Shown here: positions 22,056 to 29,553 of the stretch, in pieces
Numbering within the stretch: position 1 is the stretch's first letter
How the letters are laid out: the number at the start of each line of letters is the position of its first letter
Source: a virus
Direction: 5' to 3' (one strand)
Length of the DNA stretch: 34,342 nucleotides
Virus record (IMG/VR): IMGVR_UViG_3300022690_000187
Span: 1-34,342 of that record
Translations under genes and position numbers: made by a program
The notes under the pieces: generated by a model
Told to the model about the DNA's origin: nothing
Seen by the model: only the letters and a program-made list of their open reading frames with translations
Databases searched by the model: none

Positions 22056-23365
22056 AGCTAACGGTTAATATATTCAAAGACTTTATTAACACACTGACTT
22101 TGGTTGGTGAGGTTAGTTCATTTTCAGACGATGGAACGAGTACAACACTCAATGTAAACGCTACCTTTCATGTCAGAAGAGGCATGTCTATCACTATAAA
22201 TGCAGTTGATTTTGTGGTTACATCCGTAGTAATTGACACCACAATAATCATAACGGGGCTACCTGTTGGAGTACCTTTCTATTCAGTTGCGCCCCCTTTT
22301 TACTTTCATGGCACACCTATAGGAATTAACCAAGAAATTAATGGTGAATCAGTGAGCAAAAAAGCTCCCATGATTTACTTATATGAAGTGTTTCCAGAGA
22401 CAGAAATGGACGAAAACTCGTCTATCATTAGAGAGAGTGACATCAGATTGTTCTTCCTTGATGATGCAGATTTTGAAAACTTCGACACTGAAGACTATTA
22501 TGCACTTAGATTAGAGGGGCTAAACTCATTGGTTGATCAATTTATATTAGCATACAGAAAATCAAGAAGCTTCTTTTCATTTGATACCACCTTTAAAAGA
22601 ACAAATTTTACCAAATGGGGTGTCATTGCAAACAATAAAGGAGCTATTAAAAATATTTTTGACGATGAATTAACAGGCATAGAACTTACTTTTACCGCGA
22701 AGTTAACAGATTGCGAAGGAGAGGTGCCACCGTTTATTCCCGTATGTCCTCCACCGGATGCGCCTCCAGCGACTTTTGATGAGTTAGTAGCCCTAATAGG
22801 TAGAGGATATCCTTACGCTCCCCCAACAGATCAACCAGTAATATTTAGAACAGGCGATGATGCGGATATTGAAGCAACAGTATTTGCGCCAATAAGAGCA
22901 GCGAACAGTGTAAAAGCTCATAACGGTTTAGCTAGTTTTTTGGTGTTAAATAATAATAATGAATTTGGGAATACTAATAGATTTACTGATATAAACGGTT
23001 TACAAGTTTATGGTGATAATTACGTAATTGATAATTATACGGGTTTGGCATATTTTAGATTAGTTACTGGTAATAAGAATTGGAATGACTCTATAGACGA
23101 ACCATTATCATCTTCACAGTCTGGATTTACTGATTGGTTTCTTCCATCTATCAATCAATTAGATGTGCTAAAACAAAAAGGGGAAGACCCTGCAACTGCT
23201 TATAGTCCTTTTTCATATGCGAATACGGAATTTCAATCATCAACAACTAATGACGCAATAACAACGCAAAATATTACATATTTGACAAAGTTTCCATCTA
23301 GGAACGGTTTGAGAACAAAAAGCGCAACAACGGTGGGCTTTATACTTTGCAGAAAACACTTTTAA
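22052..23365 (+). CDS. Tail-completion-like protein with C-terminal DUF1566/lectin-like domain
   Basis: A 437-residue two-part protein. Residues 1-225 begin with a beta module related to the end of the preceding protein (STTLNVNATFHVRRGMSITI, FVVTSVVIDTTIIITGLPVG) and continue with a fold fitting a neck or tail-terminator protein (SSIIRESDIRLFFLDDADFE). A proline hinge (PPFIPVCPPPDAPPATFD) follows. The C-terminal part has LQVYGDNYVIDNYTGLAYF, SGFTDWFLPSINQLDVLKQK and TVGFILCRKHF, the DUF1566/Lcl signature of a C-type-lectin-like fold. This domain is Asn-rich and could bind host glycans. Fusion to a neck protein is unusual. Confidence 0.6.
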   Translation: MKLTVNIFKDFINTLTLVGEVSSFSDDGTSTTLNVNATFHVRRGMSITINAVDFVVTSVVIDTTIIITGLPVGVPFYSVAPPFYFHGTPIGINQEINGESVSKKAPMIYLYEVFPETEMDENSSIIRESDIRLFFLDDADFENFDTEDYYALRLEGLNSLVDQFILAYRKSRSFFSFDTTFKRTNFTKWGVIANNKGAIKNIFDDELTGIELTFTAKLTDCEGEVPPFIPVCPPPDAPPATFDELVALIGRGYPYAPPTDQPVIFRTGDDADIEATVFAPIRAANSVKAHNGLASFLVLNNNNEFGNTNRFTDINGLQVYGDNYVIDNYTGLAYFRLVTGNKNWNDSIDEPLSSSQSGFTDWFLPSINQLDVLKQKGEDPATAYSPFSYANTEFQSSTTNDAITTQNITYLTKFPSRNGLRTKSATTVGFILCRKHF

Positions 23366-23367
23366 TC

Positions 23368-23673
23368 ATGAGTAACATACTAAAAAAATACACGAAACAA
23401 GGAGTAGTTATAACAGGATCAGACAATGTAGAACTTGATACACCTACCTTTGAAATTATTGATATCGGTATTGACACGGTTAATCAGAAATTAATCGTTG
23501 AAATAATGCATGAAGTCCAACAGGGAAGTGTACCACAAAAGCATTCAAGGACGTTCAATATTGATTTTGCCAATTTACCTAGTAGCGTGAAAGTTACAGG
23601 AAAGGCGTTTTTAGATGCTATTGAAACAGAAATATTAAAGCTCCCTCAATATCAAGGGGCAACAGAAGTGTAA
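23368..23673 (+). CDS. Hypothetical tail-region protein, 101 residues
   Basis: A small alpha/beta protein beginning MSNILKKYTKQGVVITGSDN and ending in a helix (AFLDAIETEILKLPQYQGAT). The frame is open seven codons earlier, inside the previous gene, but the ATG at 23368 directly after that stop is preferred. The C-terminal phrase is common in small tail-associated proteins. It lies before the only sizeable gap in the structural block. Confidence 0.5.
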   Translation: MSNILKKYTKQGVVITGSDNVELDTPTFEIIDIGIDTVNQKLIVEIMHEVQQGSVPQKHSRTFNIDFANLPSSVKVTGKAFLDAIETEILKLPQYQGATEV

Positions 23674-23707
23674 AATCAAAGCATAGGATAGTTAAAAATT
23701 CGTGAAA

Positions 23708-23738
23708 TTTCGTTAGCTTTCCAATGCGTATAATAAAT
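23708..23738 (+). promoter_or_regulatory. Weak promoter-like site before the tail-tube gene
   Basis: The only gap in the structural genes (23674-23760) contains TTTCG at 23708-23712, within the palindrome GAAATTTC (23704-23711), and a TATAATAA box at 23729-23736. The TTTCG-to-TA distance is 21-23 bp, like that of P1-P3 (23-24 bp), but the CGAAA half is missing. It may be a lower-control relative of the phage promoters. A leader rich in A (AAAAAAACAAACAAT) precedes the ATG at 23761. Confidence 0.35.
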
Positions 23739-23760
23739 ACTAACTAAAAAAACAAACAAT

Positions 23761-24681
23761 ATGACATTTTGTAAATGTTCCGCAACGTTAAGTAACACCG
23801 GAGCGCCAAGTAATCAAAGAATAGTAAAGGATGGCGCCAAGCTTATCGCGGTGCTCCTAAAAGCTGATGACGGAACATCGAACGTCATTCTGGATTCCGA
23901 AACAGTTGATCAATCATTCGTGGATGGTAAAATCAATGAAGTGGATGCAACAAAACGATGGTATCCTATCGGAGAATTTAAGAGCGTTGAAGACGTTAGA
24001 GCAGATGCTATAACTGAAAGCTTCACTGATGGTTCTAGTGGAATCACACAGCAAGGGGTAAGATCTTTTTTAGGTTGGCTTGTAGACTTCGCGCCTAAGT
24101 ATATTGAAAATCTCGAAGCTTTTTCATGTAACAAGTTTGGTCTATTTATCATTGATGATTGTGGAAACCTACAAGGCTCTATCTCTTCAGATGGCACAAA
24201 GTTGAAGCCAATTAGAGTAAATGAACTATCTTGGAATCCAACATTTGCAAAGCAATCAGCTACAGAAAAATCTAAAGTGATACTAGGATTTGAATTCTCT
24301 CAGTTAGAAGCAGATTCAAACCTAAGAGTACTCGATGAAACAGAAGTTACAGCCGATTTATTGGATGTCGAAGGACTTATAGAGCTTGATGGAGTTCAAA
24401 CAAGCATCACAACCACTGGATTTGTGACAGCAATTACAGTGGATTTTGATGCAGACTTTACCCCCATTAAATCTATTGGCCTTGTGATTACAGATTTCAT
24501 TCTGTTCAACACCACAACCAATTTAGCGATTGTTATTACTTCAGTAGTAGAAGCACCCGAAGGAACCTACACTTTTGTTATTCCTATACAGACATCAGCA
24601 GACATATTGAGATTAACAAACGACAGAACCACTGGGAATAAGCCAGGGTTTGCTCTTCTTGAACTTATAACCATACCATAA
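23761..24681 (+). CDS. Probable major tail (tube) protein
   Basis: A 306-residue protein starting TFCKCSATLSNTGAPSNQRI, a form of N-terminus (cysteine-rich phrase ending in a Gly-Pro-type turn) seen in structural proteins of Bacteroidota phages. Strands such as IRVNELSWNPTFAKQSATEK and the C-terminal beta sandwich (GFVTAITVDFDADFTPIKSI) suit a tail-tube subunit with an extra domain. Position between connectors and tape measure, and the probable separate promoter, fit a highly expressed tail protein. The assignment is by position and style. Confidence 0.5.
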   Translation: MTFCKCSATLSNTGAPSNQRIVKDGAKLIAVLLKADDGTSNVILDSETVDQSFVDGKINEVDATKRWYPIGEFKSVEDVRADAITESFTDGSSGITQQGVRSFLGWLVDFAPKYIENLEAFSCNKFGLFIIDDCGNLQGSISSDGTKLKPIRVNELSWNPTFAKQSATEKSKVILGFEFSQLEADSNLRVLDETEVTADLLDVEGLIELDGVQTSITTTGFVTAITVDFDADFTPIKSIGLVITDFILFNTTTNLAIVITSVVEAPEGTYTFVIPIQTSADILRLTNDRTTGNKPGFALLELITIP

Positions 24682-24857
24682 TGGAAGGCAAAGGAAAATC
24701 AATTAAGATTGGTAACGCTTCGTTTAGGCCAAATTTACCTTCTGTTATGAAGTACAAGGAATTCAAATCTAATTATGAAGAAGTGTTAAGAGGCTATGAT
24801 ATTGACAAGGCATGGGTTGAATTAGGAGGTAAGCTACCAAATAAATCAAGTGATTAG
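24681..24857 (+). CDS. Small tail-assembly-region protein, 58 residues
   Basis: A small protein (GKSIKIGNASFRPNLPSVMK, then YKEFKSNYEEVLRGYDIDKA and WVELGG). It starts within the stop of the tail-tube gene and overlaps the next gene by eight bases. Its position just after the tail-tube gene is where tail assembly chaperones usually lie, but it is short, and no slippery frameshift site is obvious. No family is recognised. Confidence 0.5.
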   Translation: MEGKGKSIKIGNASFRPNLPSVMKYKEFKSNYEEVLRGYDIDKAWVELGGKLPNKSSD

Positions 24858-25335
24858 CTTTGGTGCACTATCTGATTTAGTAGAAAACGGGAGAGCTTTA
24901 ACGATAGATAAGGCTCTCTTTTTTGTATTCTCTGATGATCAGATACAGGATTTTGTTTTAGAGCTAAACACTGGAGGGGGAATATTTGCCAGAGGAATCA
25001 AAGGGCAGTTGTTTTCCGGTGTTGATTCGACAGGTAATGAGCTTGCAGATATTGGTGGCGATTACTCACCTATAACAATTCAAGAAAAACAATTTAAAGG
25101 GCTTCCAACTGATCGCATAACTCTGTTTGATGAGGGGGATTTTTACAGGTCATTTAGAATTGATGTATCAAAAGACAGCGTTTCAATATCAGCCAATACA
25201 ATTAAAGAAGGTGTTGATCTCCAGAACAGGTGGGGAGATGAATTACTAGGTCTAACAGATGAAAGCAGAAACAAATTAATTGATGAGCTTATCCCAGAAA
25301 TTATTCAATTCATCATCGAAGAACTACTACGATAG
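24850..25335 (+). CDS. Putative tail protein, 161 residues, GTG start
   Basis: A protein with a conserved-looking middle (GGGIFARGIKGQLFSGVDST, then EKQFKGLPTDRITLFDEGDF) and an end (LQNRWGDELLGLTDESRNKL) similar to unnamed tail-region proteins in Bacteroidota phages, possibly of the HK97-gp10/head-tail joining type. Only GTG is available as a start, at an eight-base overlap with the preceding gene. The C-terminal 17 codons overlap the next gene in another frame. Structural or assembly role is inferred from position. Confidence 0.5.
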   Translation: MISFGALSDLVENGRALTIDKALFFVFSDDQIQDFVLELNTGGGIFARGIKGQLFSGVDSTGNELADIGGDYSPITIQEKQFKGLPTDRITLFDEGDFYRSFRIDVSKDSVSISANTIKEGVDLQNRWGDELLGLTDESRNKLIDELIPEIIQFIIEELLR

Positions 25336-25747
25336 TATTCACAACTGTACTTTATATGCGTTTGATATAGCGTTATCAACAGGCGACATGGAAGTTATCC
25401 ACATTTCCGGTAAATATAACGCTGCAAAGGCAATGGATTCATGGAAGAAAATCTTTAACGAGTACCTAAAAGAGTTCGGACTCCCCGAATCATACGAGCG
25501 TTATTTGAAATTAATGGTTAAAGCATGTACCTTGTACAGTGACGCATACAATAAAAAGGACAAGAAACATTTAATTGTGAACGCTAAACTAAAGCAAGCC
25601 CAGGCCAATAAAGAAATAACCGGTATCCCTGAAAGCCTTAATAAAACGGCTGCCAGAGTTGCTAAATATATGCGTATGCCTATTGATGTAAAGTCTATTA
25701 CTGTATCTGAATTTTATTCATATTTAGATATTATGCAAGATGGTTGA
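25283..25747 (+). CDS. Putative tail assembly chaperone-like protein, 154 residues
   Basis: A helical protein with FDIALSTGDMEVIHISGKYN and WKKIFNEYLKEFGLPESYER near the middle, upstream of the tape measure. Its first 17 codons overlap the preceding gene. A site such as X-XXY-YYZ is not evident in that overlap, so simple translation from ATG 25283 is the default. Helical tail chaperones in this location are typical, but no family is recognised. Confidence 0.45.
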   Translation: MSLSQKLFNSSSKNYYDSIHNCTLYAFDIALSTGDMEVIHISGKYNAAKAMDSWKKIFNEYLKEFGLPESYERYLKLMVKACTLYSDAYNKKDKKHLIVNAKLKQAQANKEITGIPESLNKTAARVAKYMRMPIDVKSITVSEFYSYLDIMQDG

Positions 25748-25777
25748 ATTTATTTATTAACTAAAATTATAAAAATT

Positions 25778-25969
25778 ATGTTTGATTTTGTTGAAGATTT
25801 AGCTAAAGGGATTGGGACTGTTATAGGAACCGCAACATGTCTAATTATTGGGGTTCCAATGTTGGTGATAGCCGAAACATTGGGCATTACTGTAAAGATG
25901 GTTAAGGAAGCTAAAGACAGTGGGTGTGAAACTTATGAAGAAATAAAAGATTTTTTTGATATCAGATAA
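25778..25969 (+). CDS. Small membrane-associated protein before the tape measure
   Basis: A 63-residue protein with a hydrophobic segment (about residues 11-38: GIGTVIGTATCLIIGVPMLV) and a charged helical tail (VKEAKDSGCETYEEIKDFFD). It starts 30 bases after the preceding gene behind an A-rich leader (AATTATAAAAATT-ATG) and ends five bases before the tape measure. Function unknown. Confidence 0.55.
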   Translation: MFDFVEDLAKGIGTVIGTATCLIIGVPMLVIAETLGITVKMVKEAKDSGCETYEEIKDFFDIR

Positions 25970-25974
25970 TCAAG

Positions 25975-28686
25975 ATGGCTAAGAAAAAACTCTCATATGA
26001 TCAGATTGCAGACAAGAATTTACTTGATCCACTAATCAAGGAGCTACAAGAGGTAAACAGCCTATTAAAATTAACGGCTGAAGGTCTTAAGATAGTAGCC
26101 AAAGAAAGTGCTGAGATCGCGAAAGCTACCCCCCTGGAATCGTTCGACAATATCGATAAGGTAGAGAAGAGCATACGTAAAACTACCGATGCAGTAGAAG
26201 AACTTGACAAGGTAGAAAAAGACAGGCGTAAATTAAGTGAGAAACTCTTAGAGCTTGACGATGACAGGACCAAAGCAAACTTTGAGTTGCGCGAAGAGAT
26301 CCGTTTACAGACCAAAGAACTTAGAGATCAGGCCAAAGAAAGTAAGGCGTTAGAGAACGCATATAAGACACTAACAAAAAGGACTAACGAGGCACAGGCT
26401 GATTTCAAGAAGCTGGCTGCCCAATTTGGTGCTAACTCCAAAGAAGCTAGAGAAGCAAGAAAGAGATTCGAAGAGTTTGATGAACAATTACGCGAAGTCA
26501 ATGACGCTGCAAAAGATGGAAGGCGTGATGTTGGTAGGTATGAAAAAGGTGTTCAGAAGCTAAATAACACCCTCGGTAAACTAGGAATACTAGCCATTAT
26601 AGTAAAGCTTCTAGAATTGAGTAGCAATGCTTTTAACGCTAATAGTGAAGGCGCTGCAAGGCTTGAAAAAGTTATGAAGGCGGTTACACTTAGTGTCTCT
26701 GTGTTCATTAATAGGCTAGTTGTCGCGTTCCCAATAGCTCAAGCTAAATTTAACCTCTTCGTTTTAAGTATACGAATCGGATTTGCACAGGTATTGAACT
26801 TATTCGGGCAGAATGAAGAAGAGGTGGCAAGTCTCACGAAGGCTTATGATGATCTTTCAAGTCGAGCAGGAAAGAATTTAACTGATGTATTTAAAGGTAT
26901 GGGAGATGAAATATCCGATCTCATAGATAAGTCTGATACCCTCATTGATTCTACGCTTAGGTACAGGAAGGAGATTGTGCAGCTTGAAAAAGAAATAGCA
27001 GCAAATGTAAAGGAGCAAAGAAATTTAGAATCAATAGCTGGAGATACTTCATTAAGCATCCAAGAACAGGTAAAAGCATTTGAAGACTTAAACAAAATCA
27101 ACGAAATAGTAATCGGTAATGAGGTTAAGATAGCGAAATTAAGAGAAGATTTAGCGATTCAAAATTCAGAAGTAAATAAATTTAACGTTGAATCACAAGA
27201 GGAATTATCGGCTGCAATTTTAAATACCGCTAACGCTGAAGCTGAATTATTAGGGACTAGACGTGACATACAAAAAGAAATATCTACTCTTCTAGATGAT
27301 CAGGTACAACAGAATTTAGATTTCTTTGTTGATGATTTCGACAATCTTAAGGGAATAAACGAACGAATCATAGCAGATCAGACCCAAACATTTCAACGTA
27401 GAAGAATGTTGCTAAACCGTAACTTAAGGCTCTCACAGGATTCGTTTAAGAATGAAGAGGACGAACTTAATAAAAGCCTTGAAAGACAGGGTAAGGCCAT
27501 AATTGATTTCGAGGCTCTTAGCGCAAGCACTAGTGCTAAAGAGAACGCGAGGGTTATAGAGCAATCAGGACTAAGCGAGCAGTTAGGGGTTCGTGCATTA
27601 GAGATCATTAGAGAACGTAGAACAGTAACACAAGACAATGCAGAGGCGCAAAGAGATTTAAATGCAGCCGAAAAAGACAGCAACGACATACGATCAGATA
27701 TAGTTTTAACAGATCAGGCATTATTGGAATTGCAAGAAAAAGGGGTAGATATTCAGATTGTATTAGAAAGGTTGAATGAGCAGAGATTATCTAACGACAT
27801 CAAGAACCTACAATTCAGATTGTCACTTGCTAGAGAGGGTAGTGAGGAAATTTTAAACATCAACCAAGAACTAAACGAGAAGCTTTTAGAGCAACAGCAA
27901 GCCAGAATAACAAAAGAGCAGGAAGCAGAAAGAAAGAATTTAGAGCAAAGAAAGGAGTTTCAGGAAACCATCTTCGCAGTACTTTCGGATGTGGTGTCTA
28001 AAGGATTTGAAAAGCGATTAGAAGAGATAGATGACGAGATCAGTGCGGAGGAAAAACGGGCTGACAGGTTATTCGAATTGGCAGCAGAGGGCAATGAAGA
28101 TGCTCAGAATAACTTAGCTATTACCCAAAAAAGACAGGCAGAATTAGAACTCGAAAGGGAGAACCAACTCAAGCGACAAAAACAAAGTGAGCTTGCTTTA
28201 GCGGCTATTGAAACGTATAGCGCGAAGGTTGCAGAAGGGTCTAAGAATCCACTAGCCTCGACCATTGCAGACATATCCGTATTACGAGCTTTTGTGGCTT
28301 CTCTTCCTGGATTCTTTGAAGGGTCAGAAAGGGTAGGTGATGATTTAAACCCGTTGATGTCTGGCAGAGATGGTCATATAATCCGTGTTGATGGCGATGA
28401 GCGTATCTTAAGCCCTAGCCAAAGTAAGATAATTCCAAATTCTATGAGCAACATGGAGCTTGCTTTACTTGCCTCTAATGCTGGAAAGGCTAAGTATGCA
28501 GATATCAAAACAGATGTTAACAGGGTATTGGTTGCTGAAATAAAGAACTTGACAAGGATCACAGAGGCAAAACCTACTTATATGGGGCTAGACTATGACA
28601 AACAAAGAGATGCTATTATAACAACCATGGTTAAGAAAGGAAAACTTGAAAGAAAGCACACTAAAAACGGGGGTATTTGGGGTTAA
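25975..28686 (+). CDS. Tape measure protein
   Basis: A 903-residue, mostly helical protein that sets tail length and is threaded through the tail tube. Long coiled-coil stretches (for example DAVEELDKVEKDRRKLSEKL; EQQQARITKEQEAERKNLEQ) flank a hydrophobic section (about residues 200-280: LGILAIIVKLLELSSNAFNA; FNLFVLSIRIGFAQVLNLFG), probably the membrane-active part. The C-terminal GRDGHIIRVDGDERILSPSQ is typical of Bacteroidota tape measures. The usual 0.15 nm per residue predicts a tail of about 135 nm, supporting a siphovirus. The next unit has its own promoter, P3. Confidence 0.88.
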   Translation: MAKKKLSYDQIADKNLLDPLIKELQEVNSLLKLTAEGLKIVAKESAEIAKATPLESFDNIDKVEKSIRKTTDAVEELDKVEKDRRKLSEKLLELDDDRTKANFELREEIRLQTKELRDQAKESKALENAYKTLTKRTNEAQADFKKLAAQFGANSKEAREARKRFEEFDEQLREVNDAAKDGRRDVGRYEKGVQKLNNTLGKLGILAIIVKLLELSSNAFNANSEGAARLEKVMKAVTLSVSVFINRLVVAFPIAQAKFNLFVLSIRIGFAQVLNLFGQNEEEVASLTKAYDDLSSRAGKNLTDVFKGMGDEISDLIDKSDTLIDSTLRYRKEIVQLEKEIAANVKEQRNLESIAGDTSLSIQEQVKAFEDLNKINEIVIGNEVKIAKLREDLAIQNSEVNKFNVESQEELSAAILNTANAEAELLGTRRDIQKEISTLLDDQVQQNLDFFVDDFDNLKGINERIIADQTQTFQRRRMLLNRNLRLSQDSFKNEEDELNKSLERQGKAIIDFEALSASTSAKENARVIEQSGLSEQLGVRALEIIRERRTVTQDNAEAQRDLNAAEKDSNDIRSDIVLTDQALLELQEKGVDIQIVLERLNEQRLSNDIKNLQFRLSLAREGSEEILNINQELNEKLLEQQQARITKEQEAERKNLEQRKEFQETIFAVLSDVVSKGFEKRLEEIDDEISAEEKRADRLFELAAEGNEDAQNNLAITQKRQAELELERENQLKRQKQSELALAAIETYSAKVAEGSKNPLASTIADISVLRAFVASLPGFFEGSERVGDDLNPLMSGRDGHIIRVDGDERILSPSQSKIIPNSMSNMELALLASNAGKAKYADIKTDVNRVLVAEIKNLTRITEAKPTYMGLDYDKQRDAIITTMVKKGKLERKHTKNGGIWG

Positions 28687-28698
28687 TAATTGTTGATA

Positions 28699-28731
28699 TG
28701 TTTCGCAGTACCGAAATGTTTAGTATCTTTG
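28699..28731 (+). promoter_or_regulatory. Promoter/operator P3 for the RNA-ligase cassette
   Basis: TGTTTCGCAGTACCGAAA (28699-28716, core TTTCG-N6-CGAAA) is followed at the expected distance by TATCTTTG (28724-28731), a perfect TAnnTTTG -7 box. It sits between the tape measure stop and the ATG at 28751, and transcription should begin about 28736-28738. The 15-bp palindrome that accompanies P1 and P2 is absent. This is the best-formed of the phage promoters in the window and isolates the two following genes from the tail operon. Confidence 0.75.
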
Positions 28732-28750
28732 GGGACACAAAAACAAAACT

Positions 28751-28984
28751 ATGATGGAAGACATGCCAAAAAACTCGGTTAAGTACCAACTTGAAATACT
28801 CAAAAGCTTTAAACACGAAGGGATGGCTGTGTTTATGGTGACAGACAAAGGTCATATAATAGGAGGCACTGATGATTCACGATTTATCAAAGCTAAATGG
28901 TATCAAAAGATATTGTGTTTCTTTAGCGGTAGATACAAGTCAAGATTTATAGACATACTACCAATGAAACTGAATAAATTATGA
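28751..28984 (+). CDS. Hypothetical protein, 77 residues, first gene of the P3 cassette
   Basis: A small basic protein with VKYQLEILKSFKHEGMAVFM, then TDKGHIIGGTDDSRFIKAKW and a hydrophobic/aromatic turn (YQKILCFFSG). It starts about 15 bases after the predicted P3 start point and overlaps the RNA ligase by four bases (ATGA), so the two are expressed together. No family is recognised. It may be a helper of the ligase or an independent accessory factor. Confidence 0.55.
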   Translation: MMEDMPKNSVKYQLEILKSFKHEGMAVFMVTDKGHIIGGTDDSRFIKAKWYQKILCFFSGRYKSRFIDILPMKLNKL

Positions 28985-29532
28985 AAAAGATAACCACGTT
29001 ATTTAAAAAAGACCCTAACGATTTAGGGCGCGTGATTAATGAGGTAGATCCAGAAAACGAATGGGCTTTTAAATTTGGTATTCCTACACGAAAATTTGAC
29101 GGAACAGCATGCTCTATTATTGATGGTGAATTGTATAAAAGGTTTGATTTAAAAGAAGGGAGAACTTTGCCTCCTAACGCGATACCTTGTCAAGAAGCTG
29201 ACGAAATCACAGGACACCATCCTCACTGGGTTAAGTGTGATATAAACGATAATTCTAATAAATGGCACTTTGCAGCATTTGACGAATTAGAGAATAAAAA
29301 AGATGGAACGTATGAGCTTTGTGGAGAGAAAATACAAGGAAATCCAGAAAAGATAAAAGGTCATAAATTAATAAAGCATGGTTCAATAAAGCTTCCGTTA
29401 TTTGATGACACCTTTAAGTACATAAAAGAGTATTTAAATATGTGGGATATTGAAGGACTTGTATTCTATCACGAAGAAGATGATAGGATGTGTAAGATTA
29501 GAAAATCTGATTTTGGAATCAAAAGGGGATAG
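28981..29532 (+). CDS. RNA ligase (nucleotidyltransferase fold, DUF5565/Rnl1-like)
   Basis: A 183-residue ligase with the nucleotidyl-transfer motif RKFDGTACS (Lys38 is the expected adenylated residue), a middle strand WHFAAFDEL, IEGLVFY (motif IV) and CKIRKSDFG (motif V). The GRTLPPNAIPCQEADEITGH phrase, with HPHW following, is characteristic of the small RNA ligase 1 family. It would seal broken RNA, plausibly host tRNAs cut by defensive anticodon nucleases. No kinase/phosphatase partner is seen in the window. Sited within the tail operon but with its own promoter, it behaves like a moron gene. Confidence 0.8.
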   Translation: MKKITTLFKKDPNDLGRVINEVDPENEWAFKFGIPTRKFDGTACSIIDGELYKRFDLKEGRTLPPNAIPCQEADEITGHHPHWVKCDINDNSNKWHFAAFDELENKKDGTYELCGEKIQGNPEKIKGHKLIKHGSIKLPLFDDTFKYIKEYLNMWDIEGLVFYHEEDDRMCKIRKSDFGIKRG

Positions 29533-29553
29533 TATTATTAAATAGGTCAATAA

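Noticed and set aside
22900-23365. Diversity-generating retroelement variable region
   Set aside because: The lectin-like domain is suggestive, but no reverse transcriptase or template repeat is in the window; kept only as a check.
25283-25335. Possible programmed frameshift between the 24850 and 25283 genes, as in tail chaperones
   Set aside because: No canonical slippery heptamer is visible in the overlap, and the second gene has its own ATG.
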